Shown piece after piece: positions 27,401 through 39,928 of a stretch of DNA of 64,000 bases (position 1 is the stretch's first letter; the number at the start of each line of letters is the position of its first letter). The stretch is taken from NCBI RefSeq assembly GCF_003286085.1, contig NW_020825706.1, forward strand, positions 4,402,001-4,466,000. The letters run 5' to 3'. This stretch comes from Drosophila persimilis (Eukaryota; Arthropoda; Insecta; Diptera; Drosophilidae). The notes under the pieces are model-generated. The model saw only the letters and a list, made by a program, of their open reading frames with translations. It was not told the DNA's origin and did no database searches. Position numbers and translations under genes: made by a program.

Positions 27401-30400
27401 TATCTCTGCTGACAAAATACATCTCTTCGCTGGCGGAAAACTTATTTCCGGTGGCGGGAAATCTATATCCCCTGCCGGACATCTTATCTCTGCTGACGAA
27501 ATACATCTCTCCGCTTGCAGAAAACTTATCTCCGGCGGCGAAAAGTTTATATCCCCGGCCTGACAACTTATCCCTGCTAACGAAATATGTCTCTCCGCTG
27601 TCGGAAAACTTATTTCCGGTGGCGGGAAATATATATCCCCTGCCGGACAACTTATCTCTGCTGACGAAATACGTCTCTCCGCTGGCAGTAAACTTATCTC
27701 CGGTGGCGGGAAATATATATCCCCTGCCGGACAACTTATCTCTGCTGACAAAATACGTCTCTCCGCTGGCGGAAAACTTATCTACGCAGACGACCTACGT
27801 TTCTCCGCCGGCAGAAAACTTATCTCCGCTGGCAAAACATTTACTTCCGGCGGCGGGACATCTTATCTCGGCAAACAAAATACGTCTCTCCGCTGGCGGA
27901 AAACTTATTTCCGGTGCCGGAAAATCTATATCCCCTGCCGTACAACTTATCTCTGCTGACGAAATATGTCTCTACGCTGGCAGAAAACTTATCTCCGGCG
28001 GAGGGAAATTTATATCCCCTGCCGGACAACTTATCTCTGCTGACAAAATACGTCTCTCCGGTGGCAGAAAACTTATCTAAGGCGGCGAGAAGTTTATATC
28101 CCCGGCCTGACAACTTATCTCTGCTGACGAAATACGTCTCTACTCTGGCAGAAAACTTATTTCCGGTGGCGGGAAATCTATATCCCCTGCCGGACAACTT
28201 ATCTCTGCTGACGAAATACGTCTCTCCGCTTGCAGAAAACTTATCTCCGGCGGCGAGAAGCTTATATCCCCGGCCTGACAACTTATCTCTGCTGGCGGAA
28301 AACTTATTTCCGGTGGCGGGAATTATATATCCCTTGCCGGAAAACTTATCTCTGCTGACGAAATACGTCTCTCCGCTTGCAGAAAACTTATCTCTGCTGA
28401 CGAAATACGCCTCTCCGCTTGCAGAAAACTTATCTCCGGCGGCGAGAAGTTTATATACCCGGCCTGACAACTTATCTCTGCTAACGAAATACGTCTCTCC
28501 GGTGGCGTAAAACTTATCTCCGGCGGCGGGAAATCTATATTCCCTGCCAGACAACTTATCTCTGTTGACGAAATACGTCTCTCCGCTGGCGGAAAACTTA
28601 TTTCCGGTGCCGGGAAATCTATATCCGCTGGCGGACAGCTTATCTCCGCTGGCAGACCATTTATCTCCGCTGACAAACTACGATTCTCCGCTGGCAGAAA
28701 TGTTCTCTGCGGCGGCGGGAATTTTTTAAATCCCCTGACGGACAATTTATCCCCGCTGACGAATTACGTTTCTCCGCCGGCAGAAAACTTGTCTCCGCTG
28801 GCTGAACATTTACTTACTTTACTTATGGCGGCGAGGAATATATATCACCTGCCGGACATCTTATCTCTGCTGACAAAATACATCTCTTCGCTGGCGGAAA
28901 ACTTATTTCCGGTGGCGGGAAATCTATATCCCCTGCCGGACATCTTATCTCTGCTGACGAAATACATCTCTCCGCTTGCAGAAAACTTATCTCCGGCGGC
29001 GAAAAGTTTATATCCCCGGCCTGACAACTTATCTCTGCTGACGAAATACGTCTCTTCGCTGGCAGTAAACTTATCTCCGGTGGCGGGAAATATATATCCC
29101 CTGCAGGGCAACTTATCTCCGCAGACGAACTACGTTCCTCCGTCTTCAGAAAACTTATCTCTGCTGGCAGAACATTTACCTCCGGCGGCGGGAAATTTAT
29201 ATCCCCTGCCGGACAACTTATCTCTACTGACAAAATACGTCTCTCCGCTTGCAGAAAACTTATCTCCGGCGGCGAGAAGTTTATATCCCCGGCCTGACAA
29301 CTTATCCCTGCTAACGAAATATGTCTCTCCGCTGTCGGAAAACTTATTTCCGGTGGCGGGAAATATATATCCCCTGCCGGACAACTTATCTCTGCTGACG
29401 AAATACGTCTCTCCGCTGGCAGTAAACTTATCTCCGGTGGCGGGAAATATATATCCCCTGCCGGACAACTTATCTCTGCTGACAAAATACGTCTCTCCGC
29501 TGGCGGAAAACTTATCTACGCAGACGACCTACGTTTCTCCGCCGGCAGAAAACTTATCTCCGCTGGCAAAACATTTACTTCCGGCGGCGGGACATCTTAT
29601 CTCGGCAAACAAAATACGTCTCTCCGCTGGCGGAAAACTTATTTCCGGTGCCGGAAAATCTATATCCCCTGCCGTACAACTTATCTCTGCTGACGAAATA
29701 TGTCTCTACGCTGGCAGAAAACTTATCTCCGGCGGAGGGAAATTTATATCCCCTGCCGGACAACTTATCTCTGCTGACAAAATACGTCTCTCCGGTGGCA
29801 GAAAACTTATCTAAGGCGGCGAGAAGTTTATATCCCCGGCCTGACAACTTATCTCTGCTGACGAAATACGTCTCTACTCTGGCAGAAAACTTATTTCCGG
29901 TGGCGGGAAATCTATATCCCCTGCCGGACAACTTATCTCTGCTGACGAAATACGTCTCTCCGCTTGCAGAAAACTTATCTCCGGCGGCGAGAAGCTTATA
30001 TCCCCGGCCTGACAACTTATCTCTGCTGGCGGAAAACTTATTTCCGGTGGCGGGAATTATATATCCCTTGCCGGAAAACTTATCTCTGCTGACGAAATAC
30101 GTCTCTCCGCTTGCAGAAAACTTATCTCTGCTGACGAAATACGCCTCTCCGCTTGCAGAAAACTTATCTCCGGCGGCGAGAAGTTTATATACCCGGCCTG
30201 ACAACTTATCTCTGCTAACGAAATACGTCTCTCCGGTGGCGTAAAACTTATCTCCGGCGGCGGGAAATCTATATTCCCTGCCAGACAACTTATCTCTGTT
30301 GACGAAATACGTCTCTCCGCTGGCGGAAATCTTATTTCCGGTGCCGGGAAATCTATATCCGCTGGCGGACAGCTTATCTCCGCTGGCAGACCATTTATCT

Positions 30401-33400
30401 CCGCTGACAAACTACGATTCTCCGCTGGCAGAAATGTTCTCTGCGGCGGCGGGAATTTTTTAAATCCCCTGACGGACAATTTATCCCCGCTGACGAATTA
30501 CGTTTCTCCGCCGGCAGAAAACTTGTCTCCGCTGGCTGAACATTTACTTACTTTACTTATGGCGGCGAGGAATATATATCACCTGCCGGACATCTTATCT
30601 CTGCTGACAAAATACATCTCTTCGCTGGCGGAAAACTTATTTCCGGTGGCGGGAAATCTATATCCCCTGCCGGACATCTTATCTCTGCTGACGAAATACA
30701 TCTCTCCGCTTGCAGAAAACTTATCTCCGGCGGCGAAAAGTTTATATCCCCGGCCTGACAACTTATCTCTGCTGACGAAATACGTCTCTACTCTGGCAGA
30801 AAACTTATTTCCGGTGGCGGGAAATCTATATCCCCTGCCGGACAACTTATCTCTGCTGACGAAATACGTCTCTCCGCTTGCAGAAAACTTATCTCCGGCG
30901 GCGAGAAGCTTATATCCCCGGCCTGACAACTTATCTCTGCTGGCGGAAAACTTATTTCCGGTGGCGGGAATTATATATCCCTTGCCGGAAAACTTATCTC
31001 TGCTGACGAAATACGTCTCTCCGCTTGCAGAAAACTTATCTCTGCTGACGAAATACGCCTCTCCGCTTGCAGAAAACTTATCTCCGGCGGCGAGAAGTTT
31101 ATATACCCGGCCTGACAACTTATCTCTGCTAACGAAATACGTCTCTCCGGTGGCGTAAAACTTATCTCCGGCGGCGGGAAATCTATATTCCCTGCCAGAC
31201 AACTTATCTCTGTTGACGAAATACGTCTCTCCGCTGGCGGAAAACTTATTTCCGGTGCCGGGAAATCTATATCCGCTGGCGGACAGCTTATCTCCGCTGG
31301 CAGACCATTTATCTCCGCTGACAAACTACGATTCTCCGCTGGCAGAAATGTTCTCTGCGGCGGCGGGAATTTTTTAAATCCCCTGACGGACAATTTATCC
31401 CCGCTGACGAATTACGTTTCTCCGCCGGCAGAAAACTTGTCTCCGCTGGCTGAACATTTACTTACTTTACTTATGGCGGCGAGGAATATATATCACCTGC
31501 CGGACATCTTATCTCTGCTGACAAAATACATCTCTTCGCTGGCGGAAAACTTATTTCCGGTGGCGGGAAATATATATCCCCTGCCGGACAACTTATCTCT
31601 GCTGACGAAATACGTCTCTCCGCTGGCAGTAAACTTATCTCCGGTGGCGGGAAATATATATCCCCTGCCGTAATACTTATCTCCGCTAGCAGACCATTTA
31701 TCTTCGCTGACGAACTACGATTCTCCGCTGGCAGAAATCTTATCTCCGGCGGCGGAAATTTTGTATATCCCCTGACAGACAATTTATCCCCGCTGACGAA
31801 TTACGTTTCTCCGCCGGTAGAACATTTACTTATGGAGGCGAGGAATTTATATCACCTGCCGGACATCTTATCTCTGCTGACAAAATACATCTCTTCGCTG
31901 GCGGAAAACTTATCTGCGGTGGCGGAAATTTATATCCGCTGGCGGAAAACTTTTCTCCGATAACAGACATCTTATCTTCGCTGCCGGACAACTTATCTCT
32001 GCTGACGAACTACGTTTCTCCGCCGGAAGAAAACTTATATCCGCTGGCAGAACATTTACCTCCGTCGGCGGGAAATTTATATCCCCTGCCGGACATCTTA
32101 TCTCGGCTGACGAAATACGTCTCTCCGCTTGCAGAAAACTTATCTTTGCAGACGAAATACGTCTCTCCGCTGGCGGAAAACTAATTTCCGGTAGCAGGAA
32201 ATATATATCCCCTTCCGGACAACTTATCTCTGCTGACGAAATACGTCTCTACGATGGCAGAAAACTTATCTCCGGCGGCGGGAAACTGCCGGACAACTTA
32301 TCTCCGCAGACGAAATACGTCTCTACGCTGGCAGAAAACTTATTTCCGGTGGCGGGAAATCTATATCCCCTGCCGGACAACTTATCTCTGCTGACGAAAT
32401 ACGTCTCTCCGCTTGCAGAAAACTTATCTCTGCTGACGAAATACGTCTCTCCGCTTGCAGAAAACTTATCTCTGCTGACGAAATAGTCTCTCCGCTGGCG
32501 GAAAACGAATTTCCGGTGGCGGGAAATATATATCATCTGCCGGACAACTTATCTCTGTTGACGAAATACGTCTCTACGGTGGCAGAAAACTTATCTCCGG
32601 CGGCGGGAAATCTATATCCCCTGCCGGACAACTTATCTCCGCAGACGAAATACGTCTCTACGCTGGAAGAAAACTTATTTCCGGTGGCGGGAAATCTATA
32701 TCCCCTGCCGGACAACTTATCTCCGCAGACGAAATACGTCTCTACGCTGGCAGAAAACTTATTTCCGGTGCCGGGAAATCTATATCCGCTGGCGGACAGC
32801 TTATCTCCGCTGGCAGACCATTTATCTCCGCTGACAAACTACGATTCTCCGCTGGCAGAAATGTTCTCTGCGGCGGCGGGAATTTTTTAAATCCCCTGAC
32901 GGACAATTTATCCCCGCTGACGAATTACGTTTCTCCGCCGGCAGAAAACTTGTCTCCGCTGGCTGAACATTTACTTACTTTACTTATGGCGGCGAGGAAT
33001 ATATATCACCTGCCGGACATCTTATCTCTGCTGACAAAATACATCTCTTCGCTGGCGGAAAACTTATTTCCGGTGGCGGGAAATCTATATCCCCTGCCGG
33101 ACATCTTATCTCTGCTGACGAAATACATCTCTCCGCTTGCAGAAAACTTATCTCCGGCGGCGAAAAGTTTATATCCCCGGCCTGACAACATATCTCTGCT
33201 GACGAAATACGTCTCTTCGCTGGCAGTAAACTTATCTCCGGTGGCGGGAAATATATATCCCCTGCAGGGCAACTTATCTCCGCAGACGAACTACGTTCCT
33301 CCGTCTTCAGAAAACTTATCTCTGCTGGCAGAACATTTACCTCCGGCGGCGGGAAATTTATATCCCCTGCCGGACAACTTATCTCTACTGACAAAATACG

Positions 33401-33630
33401 TCTCTCCGCTTGCAGAAAACTTATCTCCGGCGGCGAGAAGTTTATATCCCCGGCCTGACAACTTATCCCTGCTAACGAAATATGTCTCTCCGCTGTCGGA
33501 AAACTTATTTCCGGTGGCGGGAAATATATATCCCCTGCCGGACAACTTATCTCTGCTGACGAAATACGTCTCTCCGCTGGCAGTAAACTTATCTCCGGTG
33601 GCGGGAAATATATATCCCCTGCCGTAATAC
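24480..33630. repeat. satellite HOR, 1461/1734-bp family
   Basis: The most regular large HOR of the window. A unique 9-bp insertion gives the marker ACATTTACTTACTTTACTTA, found at 25611, 27345, 28806, 30540, 31454 and 32967 (and once more at 44611 in block 2). Spacings are 1734, 1461, 1734, 914 and 1513 bp. The long units contain 273 bp (13 monomers) missing from the short ones. By eye, neighbouring copies differ at only a few bases per kilobase, which indicates recent amplification or conversion. Confidence 0.85.
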
Positions 33631-33779
33631 TTATCTCCGCTAGCAGACCATTTATCTTCGCTGACGAACTACGATTCTCCGCTGGCAGAAATCTTATCTC
33701 CGGCGGCGGAAATTTTGTATATCCCCTGACAGACAATTTATCCCCGCTGACGAATTACGTTTCTCCGCCGGTAGAACAT

Positions 33780-35070
33780 TTACTTATGGAGGCGAGGAAT
33801 TTATATCACCTGCCGGACATCTTATCTCTGCTGACAAAATACATCTCTTCGCTGGCGGAAAACTTATCTGCGGTGGCGAAAATTTATATCCGCTGGCGGA
33901 AAACTTTTCTCCGATAACAGACATCTTATCTTCGCTGCCGGACAACTTATCTCTGCTGACGAACTACGTTTCTCCGCCGGAAGAAAACTTATATCCGCTG
34001 GCAGAACATTTACCTCCGTCGGCGGGAAATTTATATCCCCTGCCGGACATCTTATCTCGGCTGACGAAATACGTCTCTCCGCTTGCAGAAAACTTATCTT
34101 TGCAGACGAAATACGTCTCTCCGCTGGCGGAAAACTAATTTCCGGTAGCAGGAAATATATATCCCCTTCCGGACAACTTATCTCTGCTGACGAAATACGT
34201 CTCTACGATGGCAGAAAACTTATCTCCGGCGGCGGGAAATCTATATCCCCTGCCGGACAACTTATCTCCGCAGACGAAATACGTCTCTACGCTGGCAGAA
34301 AACTTATTTCCGGTGGCGGGAAATCTATATCCCCTGCCGGACAACTTATCTCTGCTGACGAAATACGTCTCTCCGCTTGCAGAAAACTTATCTCTGCTGA
34401 TGAAATACGTCTCTCCGCTTGCAGAAAACTTATCTCTGCTGACGAAATAGTCTCTCCGCTGGCGGAAAACGAATTTCCGGTGGCGGGAATTATATATCAT
34501 CTGCCGGACAACTTATCTCTGTTGACGAAAAACGTCTCTACGGTGGCAGAAAACTTATCTCCGGCGGCGGGAAATCTATATCCCCTGCCGGACAACTTAT
34601 CTCCGCAGACGAAATACGTCTCTACGCTGGCAGAAAACTTATTTCCGGTGGCGGGAAATCTATATCCCCTGCCGGACAACTTATCTCCGCAGACGAAATA
34701 CGTCTCTACGCTGGCAGAAAACTTATTTCCGGTGGCGGGAAATCTATATCCCCTGCCGGACAACTTATCTCTGCTGACGAAATACGTCTCTCCGCTTGCA
34801 GAAAACTTATCTTTGCTGACGAAATACGTCTCTCCGCTGGCGGAAAACTAATTTCCGGTAGCAGGAAATATATATCCCCTTCCGGACAACTTATCTCTGG
34901 TGACGAAATACGTCTCTCCGCTGGCAGTAAACTTATCTCCGGTGGCGGGAAATATATATCCCCTGCCGGAAGACTTATCTCCGCTAGCAAACCATTTATC
35001 TCCGCTGACGAACTACGATTCTCCGCTGGCAGAAATCTTATCTCCGGCGGCGGGAATTTTGTATATCCCC
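33780..35070. repeat. satellite flank shared with insertion B
   Basis: Satellite immediately left of insertion A. It is almost the same as 45430-46644, immediately left of insertion B, including the unusual monomers GGTAGCAGGAAATAT and CGCTAGCAAACC and the final GGCGGGAATTTTGTATATCC. It contains one 84-bp unit (about 34840-34920) that the B copy lacks. Confidence 0.8.
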
Positions 35071-35380
35071 TGTGAAATTTTAGAATAGTTTTTCTAAATA
35101 ACAATACCGAAATTTTGGGTGACTGCAATTTTTTTTATTTTAATACGACGAAAGAAAAGGGGTGCGTGCGTTCGATTTCAGGGATTTTTCTCGACTCCTT
35201 TTCATATATTAAAATAATTTCTTCTATGCCTACCTTACCTACGGCGGCAAAGCGGGGCGAATTCGCCAAGAGCGAGAGAACGAGCTTTTATTGCGCTCCC
35301 GCTTTGCCCTAGCCTAACTTACACTAGACTTCATGAAATACTATCCTAATAACAATTATTATTATTCAAATGGCGCTACA
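35071..35380 (-). repeat. 3' LTR of BEL copy A
   Basis: 310 bp. Read on the minus strand it starts TGTAGCGCCATTTG and ends AAATTTCACA, giving the TG...CA ends of an LTR. A possible AATAAA polyadenylation signal lies on the minus strand at 35287-35292. It is the same length as the B copy at 46645-46954, and its first 248 bp (minus-strand sense) are repeated at 41401-41648. Short open frames inside it are not genes. Confidence 0.88.
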
Positions 35381-35393
35381 CCGGCCCCGTTGA
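35381..35393 (-). promoter_or_regulatory. polypurine tract of BEL copy A
   Basis: On the minus strand AACGGGGCCGG abuts the TGTAGCGCC start of the 3' LTR. A purine-rich run directly upstream of the 3' LTR is where plus-strand DNA synthesis is primed. The same sequence is at the equivalent place in copy B (46955-46967). Confidence 0.6.
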
Positions 35394-35407
35394 AGGCCTG
35401 GAAGGCT

Positions 35408-38400
35408 TCAAACCATTGGCAGAAGCGCCAATTTGTGTATCGTCCTCCTGAACGTGGCTCCGCTGCTCGTCCTTAGCTCGACCACTCTGACCCTTCCGTC
35501 CTGCCCGGCGGTTGTTCCGACCACACTTCCGAGGAGCCACTGTTGAGGGGAGACAATTTCTAAATGAACCGCCTTGGACGCAAAACAGACAAATAACGCA
35601 TTGTAGGACTTATAAGGGGGCCTTCCACGAATTTTCAGAGTCGTATAGACTGGGCCACAAAAATCAACGCCACATACTGAAAATGGGCGGAGAGCACGGA
35701 GCCGGTCTGCGGGTAAGTTGCCCATCATTTGGGTCTGGAGTAGCGGCTTGCATTTAAAGCAACGAATACACGACCTAACTGTCGCCCTGCAGACCGCCTG
35801 AGCATTCACTATCCAAATGCGCTGTCTAAGGATACTCACGAGTGCTCGTGGGCCGGCATGAAAATTCGTTTGATGCAGATAGCGAACGTATCTCTGCACA
35901 AACTGCGAGCGTTTTGTCAATAACAAAGGAAACTTGGCATTATATGACATAGGAGCGTTAACTAGTCGCCCCCCAACTCGCAACAACGAAAAAGGGCACC
36001 ATGTCCCAGCCTCTTCATGGATGAAGGGATTCAAGCGCTGAAGACTGGGGCCTAACTTGGTGCCTTTACGAACCCTTTCAATATCTTCTTGAGACTCATT
36101 TTTCTGTGTTATTTCGACTATTTTTAGAAACGCCTCGTCGTATTCTACGGATGACGGAATTTTTTCAAAGTTGAGACTTTTGTCTTTGCATTTTCGGATG
36201 AAGCGGAACACGAAAACGAACACTCTTAGCAGTTTGAGGTGTGACGAGTATCCCTCGATTACATCCACTAAGTCATTTGGCTTGGCCGCGACGGTCAGTC
36301 CGACCGATTTCTTCCGACTTTCCATCTGTATCTCTTCTTCGGAAAGCTCGAAGTGTGGATTTCTGGGCCAGCTCTCTTCTTCAAACTTTAAGAACTCTGG
36401 TCCACCAAACCAGATCGACTGCACGATTTCCTCTACGTCACAACCTCTCGAAACTATGTCTGCTGGGTTCTGTTTTGTTGGCACATGCCGCCACGTAGCT
36501 TCACTTGACCACTCTTGAATCTCCGCTACTCGGTTCGCAACGAATGTTGACAACGACGAAGGGTGGGATCTGTTCCAATGAAGAGTAACTTCTGAATCTG
36601 ACCAGAATATCATTTTATCAATTGGAACCTTGAGCAGTGATTTGATTCGGTGACAAAGGTCTGCTAGAAGGTGAGCGGCACATAACTCAAGCCTTGGGAG
36701 CGTTTTCGTCTTGAGTGGCGCTACTTTCGACTTTGCAGTCAACAAGGAGACCTTGAAACCTTCTGCAGTCTTTCTACGGATATAGACGCAGGCTCCATAA
36801 GCTCTCATGGATGCGTCGGCAAAGGCATGTACTTGAATCGGTGACATGGGATCAGTATGCACAAATCGAGGTATGGTAATCTTCTCCAACTGACCCAAGG
36901 ATTCTTTTAATAAGTTCCATGCTGTTTCCAAGTTCATTGGAATTGACTCATCCCAATCTAGCTTGTTGAGCCAAAGCTCCTGCAGTAGGATCTTTCCCTT
37001 AATTACTAAAGGACTTAACAAGCCAAGGGGGTCAAACAGCTTTGATGTCACCGATAAGATGTTCCGTTTTGTCGCTCGGAGACCCATAACTGACGTGTCA
37101 ATTTGGAACTTAAAGACGTCTTCGTGTGGCAGCCACGATATTCCTAACGCCTTAGTTGACTCTGAGTCCGAGATCGTTATCGGTTTAACTGTGCTCTCGG
37201 ATGCGGTGACCTCAGGTGAGTTCGAAAACCATTTAGTCAATTCAAACCCAGCGGTTTGAAGAACCTGAGCCACATCAGACTTAATTGTCTTTAACTCCTC
37301 TACGCAACCAGCACCAGTCAACATGTCATCAACATAGAAGTCGGAGTCGATAACTTCAGCAGCTTTAGGGAATGAGAGTTTTGCAGACTCACTCAACCTC
37401 TTCAAACACCGAATTGCCAAAAATGGGGCTGGTCCAGTCCCATATGTTACGGTGTTGAGCTGGTATATTCTCAAGGACTCAGACGGGTCTCTTCTCCACA
37501 CTATGAGCTGGAATTGTCTATCCGCATCAGCGACCCAGACTTGGCGATACATCTTCTTAACATCGGCTGTCAAGGCGTACCTGTGTAGTCTGAATCGGAG
37601 CAATGTCGAATACAGCTCATCCTGTATCGTAGGACCGACCATCAATATGTCGTTCAAGGCCACCTGAGAGGACGTTTTACAAGACGCATCGAAAACGACG
37701 CGGAGCTTGGTCGACGTGCTTTGAGGCCTCAACACACACTGATGTGGAATGAAATAATGTGGAGTTTTGGGGATTGTGTTGTCTGTGGTAGACATGTGAC
37801 CCAAGGAGAGGTACTCTTCCATGAACTCCAAGTACATTTTCTGCAACTCGGGGTGACGAGACAATCTTTTTTCAAGCGATAAAAACCGCCGTTTAGCCAC
37901 TTCAAAGGAGTTGCCTAAGATACTGGGATCTGATTTGAACGGCAGTCTTACTTCAAACCGACCTGAAGGCACGACCTGAGTAGTCCTTCTATAATGCTTT
38001 TCACATAACTTGTGTTCAGGAGATAAAGACTTTTTAGAAGACGGCAATTCTTCCAGTGACCAAAACTTTTGTAATGTATTGTCGATGTGGATCACTGACT
38101 CTTCTCGACAACTCAAACAATTCCTAGCTTCTTGGGTGGCAGTCACCTTTGGAGTGTATCTGCCCGACACAATCCAGCCGAGAAGCGATTTCTGCAGAGT
38201 TGGATAGTCAGGACCTTGTCGAATCTGACCAACAGATAGAAGTTCGAAAAATGTTTCTGCACCTATCAACATATCTATCTTCTGTGACTTGAAGAAGTAT
38301 GGGTCTGCAAGTGGTAAGTTCTTCGGGATTTTCCAGTCACTCACGTTAAGTGTCTGATCAGGGTGATACCCCGAAATGGACCTTAGAATCCAGAAATCAA

Positions 38401-39250
38401 CCGAAAACTCACTACCAGTAATTCGCGACTTCACCACCGTGTGTATCTTTTTCTTGACTTGTGAATTGGATTCACCAATACCAAGCAAGTTGATACACGA
38501 CTCCTCCCTACGGATCTGTAAGCGCTGTGCTAAGTCCTCAGTTATAAAATTGGTTTGAGACCCCGAGTCAAGCAGAGCTCGGGCCAAAACATGTTCACCA
38601 TTATTTGTTCGGACGCTTACGATCGACGTAGCCAGAATAACTCTATCCATAGCTGTCGCATGGAGAGCATGCGAAGTGGAAGGTTGATTCTGATTGGGAG
38701 GAGGAGAAGAATTCTCTGGGGGTGATGGTAACGCTAGACTTTTATTCGCCACTGTGTACCTATGCAATAAGGTATGGTGTGAGCAGCCACACACTCGACA
38801 CTTCTTAGCTTTGCATCGTACTACAGAGTGGCCTGGCTGCAGACAATTGATGCACAAGGATGCAGTTTTTGCGAATTCGAACCTTTGCATTACTGCTAGC
38901 CGACCAAATGGACTGCACTCTGTCAACAAATGGCCTTTCGCATTGCAGTAGCTGCATTGTTGATTTTTAGTATTCGCGGTGGAACACGCGAATGAGCTCC
39001 GATTATGCTGCTTGCTTGGCACAGCTTTCTGCTCCTGCTTTGGTTTGTCCGAATTTTCGGCCGAAAGATGCTGATGTCTGCGATTAAGCAACCTTTCACA
39101 GTCCGTCCAAAGTGGCAGTTTGTCATAATCGAGCTGTTCTTCCCATTTCTCTTTGGTCACCGGATCGACTCTGCTCAAGACGAGATGAATAATCATCGCA
39201 TTCGAGATCTTTTTATCATCGCCTATCGACAACAACGAACCATATATGGA
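35408..39250 (-). pseudogene. pol: BEL/Pao polyprotein downstream of gag nonsense codon (copy A)
   Basis: An open frame of 1275 codons from a methionine at 39235, in the same frame as gag. In order along that frame: end of Gag; zinc knuckles at about residues 94-107, 128-141 and 146-154; protease with DSGS at 223; reverse transcriptase (LRVVFDAS at about 511, YVDD at 634-637); RNase H (aspartates/glutamate at about 807, 850, 880, 926); integrase zinc-binding region and the first catalytic Asp (VDFCGP, about 1191). At about residue 1229 the sequence jumps to the pol C-terminus: compared with copy B, 636 bp (212 codons) holding the second Asp, the catalytic Glu and most of the core are missing. 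The deletion keeps the frame, so the ORF still ends normally 30 bases from the polypurine tract. It is enzymatically incomplete because of the integrase loss and the upstream stop. Confidence 0.9.
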
Positions 39251-39928
39251 TTAGGCGGTATCGATAAGGTTCCTTAAGGACGATGCTGATTGCTGGGTCA
39301 TTTTGGGAAGATTAAATAGGGCATCAATGTGATTTTTAAAGATCAGACAATCATTATCGTAGACCCGTTTTAAGCTAGCCATTGCTTTCTCGTAGTTGGT
39401 CTCGGTTACTTGGAAAGCCCTAACTGTTCCCAACGCTTCACCGGAGAGACACGAAAGCAAATGGTTGAACTTTTCGATAATTGGAATGCTTTGGTCATTA
39501 TGAACTAGAGTCTCAAATAAACCTATGAAGTTTTTAAAGTCCGAAAAGTTGCCGCTGAACTGCGGCAGAGCTAACTTCGGAAGGCGAGCACGAGTTGGGC
39601 CACCATAAGCTGGTACTGCCGGTATTGTCTCATCAGCTGTCTTTAATGCGCAAATGAGAGACATTAATTTTGCCTTTGTGACAATTGAGAGTTCTTCCAA
39701 CTCGACTCCAAATTCATCGTCAATGTCTATATGTTCAATATTCTCTTGAAGTTCGCGTGCCGTGTCAATGCTACGCATCAGCGTTTCGAGTCTGCACTCG
39801 AGCTCCGTCAATACCAGCGGAATATCCCCCGCTTCTAAACGGTCCGCTAATAAACGAATGCCTTTGACACGGCAACTGCGCTTTTTCTTCAGCTCTTCAA
39901 GGACGATATTGTTGGCTTTTGAGGTCAT
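39251..39928 (-). pseudogene. gag: BEL/Pao gag, interrupted by nonsense codon (copy A)
   Basis: N-terminal part of the BEL gag-pol frame. The start I prefer is the ATG at 39926-39928 (MTSKANN); an in-frame ATG at 39949 would add seven residues. The protein has a charged N-terminal region followed by the conserved BEL Gag block around LPQFSGNFSDFKNFIGLFET. It stops at TAA at 39251-39253, where copy B reads TCA (position 50305), so a single substitution turned a serine codon into a stop. The downstream frame resumes immediately as the polyprotein at 35408-39250. BEL elements normally encode gag and pol as one long ORF, so this is damage and not a programmed boundary. Confidence 0.85.

Larger units (their letters stand above)
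1..35070. repeat. 21-bp satellite array, block 1
   Basis: Continuous tandem array. The basic monomer is 21 bp, approximately CTGGCGGAAA followed by ACTTATCTCCG. Four diverged monomers alternate to make an 84-bp unit; they begin CTGCCGGACAAC, CTGACGAAATAC, CTGGCGGAAAAC and GTGGCGGGAAAT. Base composition is close to half G+C, unlike the AT-rich simple satellites of many flies. Larger higher-order repeats, listed separately, are built from whole monomers with occasional small indels. No host gene, RNA gene or transposon is visible inside it. Open frames of up to 645 codons on the plus strand and 550 on the minus strand follow from the 21-bp (7-codon) period and overlap one another, so they are not annotated as genes. 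The left end runs out of the window. Confidence 0.95.

Noticed and set aside
1-35070. CRISPR-like or other repeat-spacer array
   Set aside because: There are no unique spacers; every interval is another diverged monomer. The associated transposons are those of an insect.
35115-35312. 65-codon ORF repeated at 46689-46886 as a conserved small gene
   Set aside because: It lies within the LTR and leaves it unchanged in both copies simply because the LTR is duplicated; it is antisense to the element.
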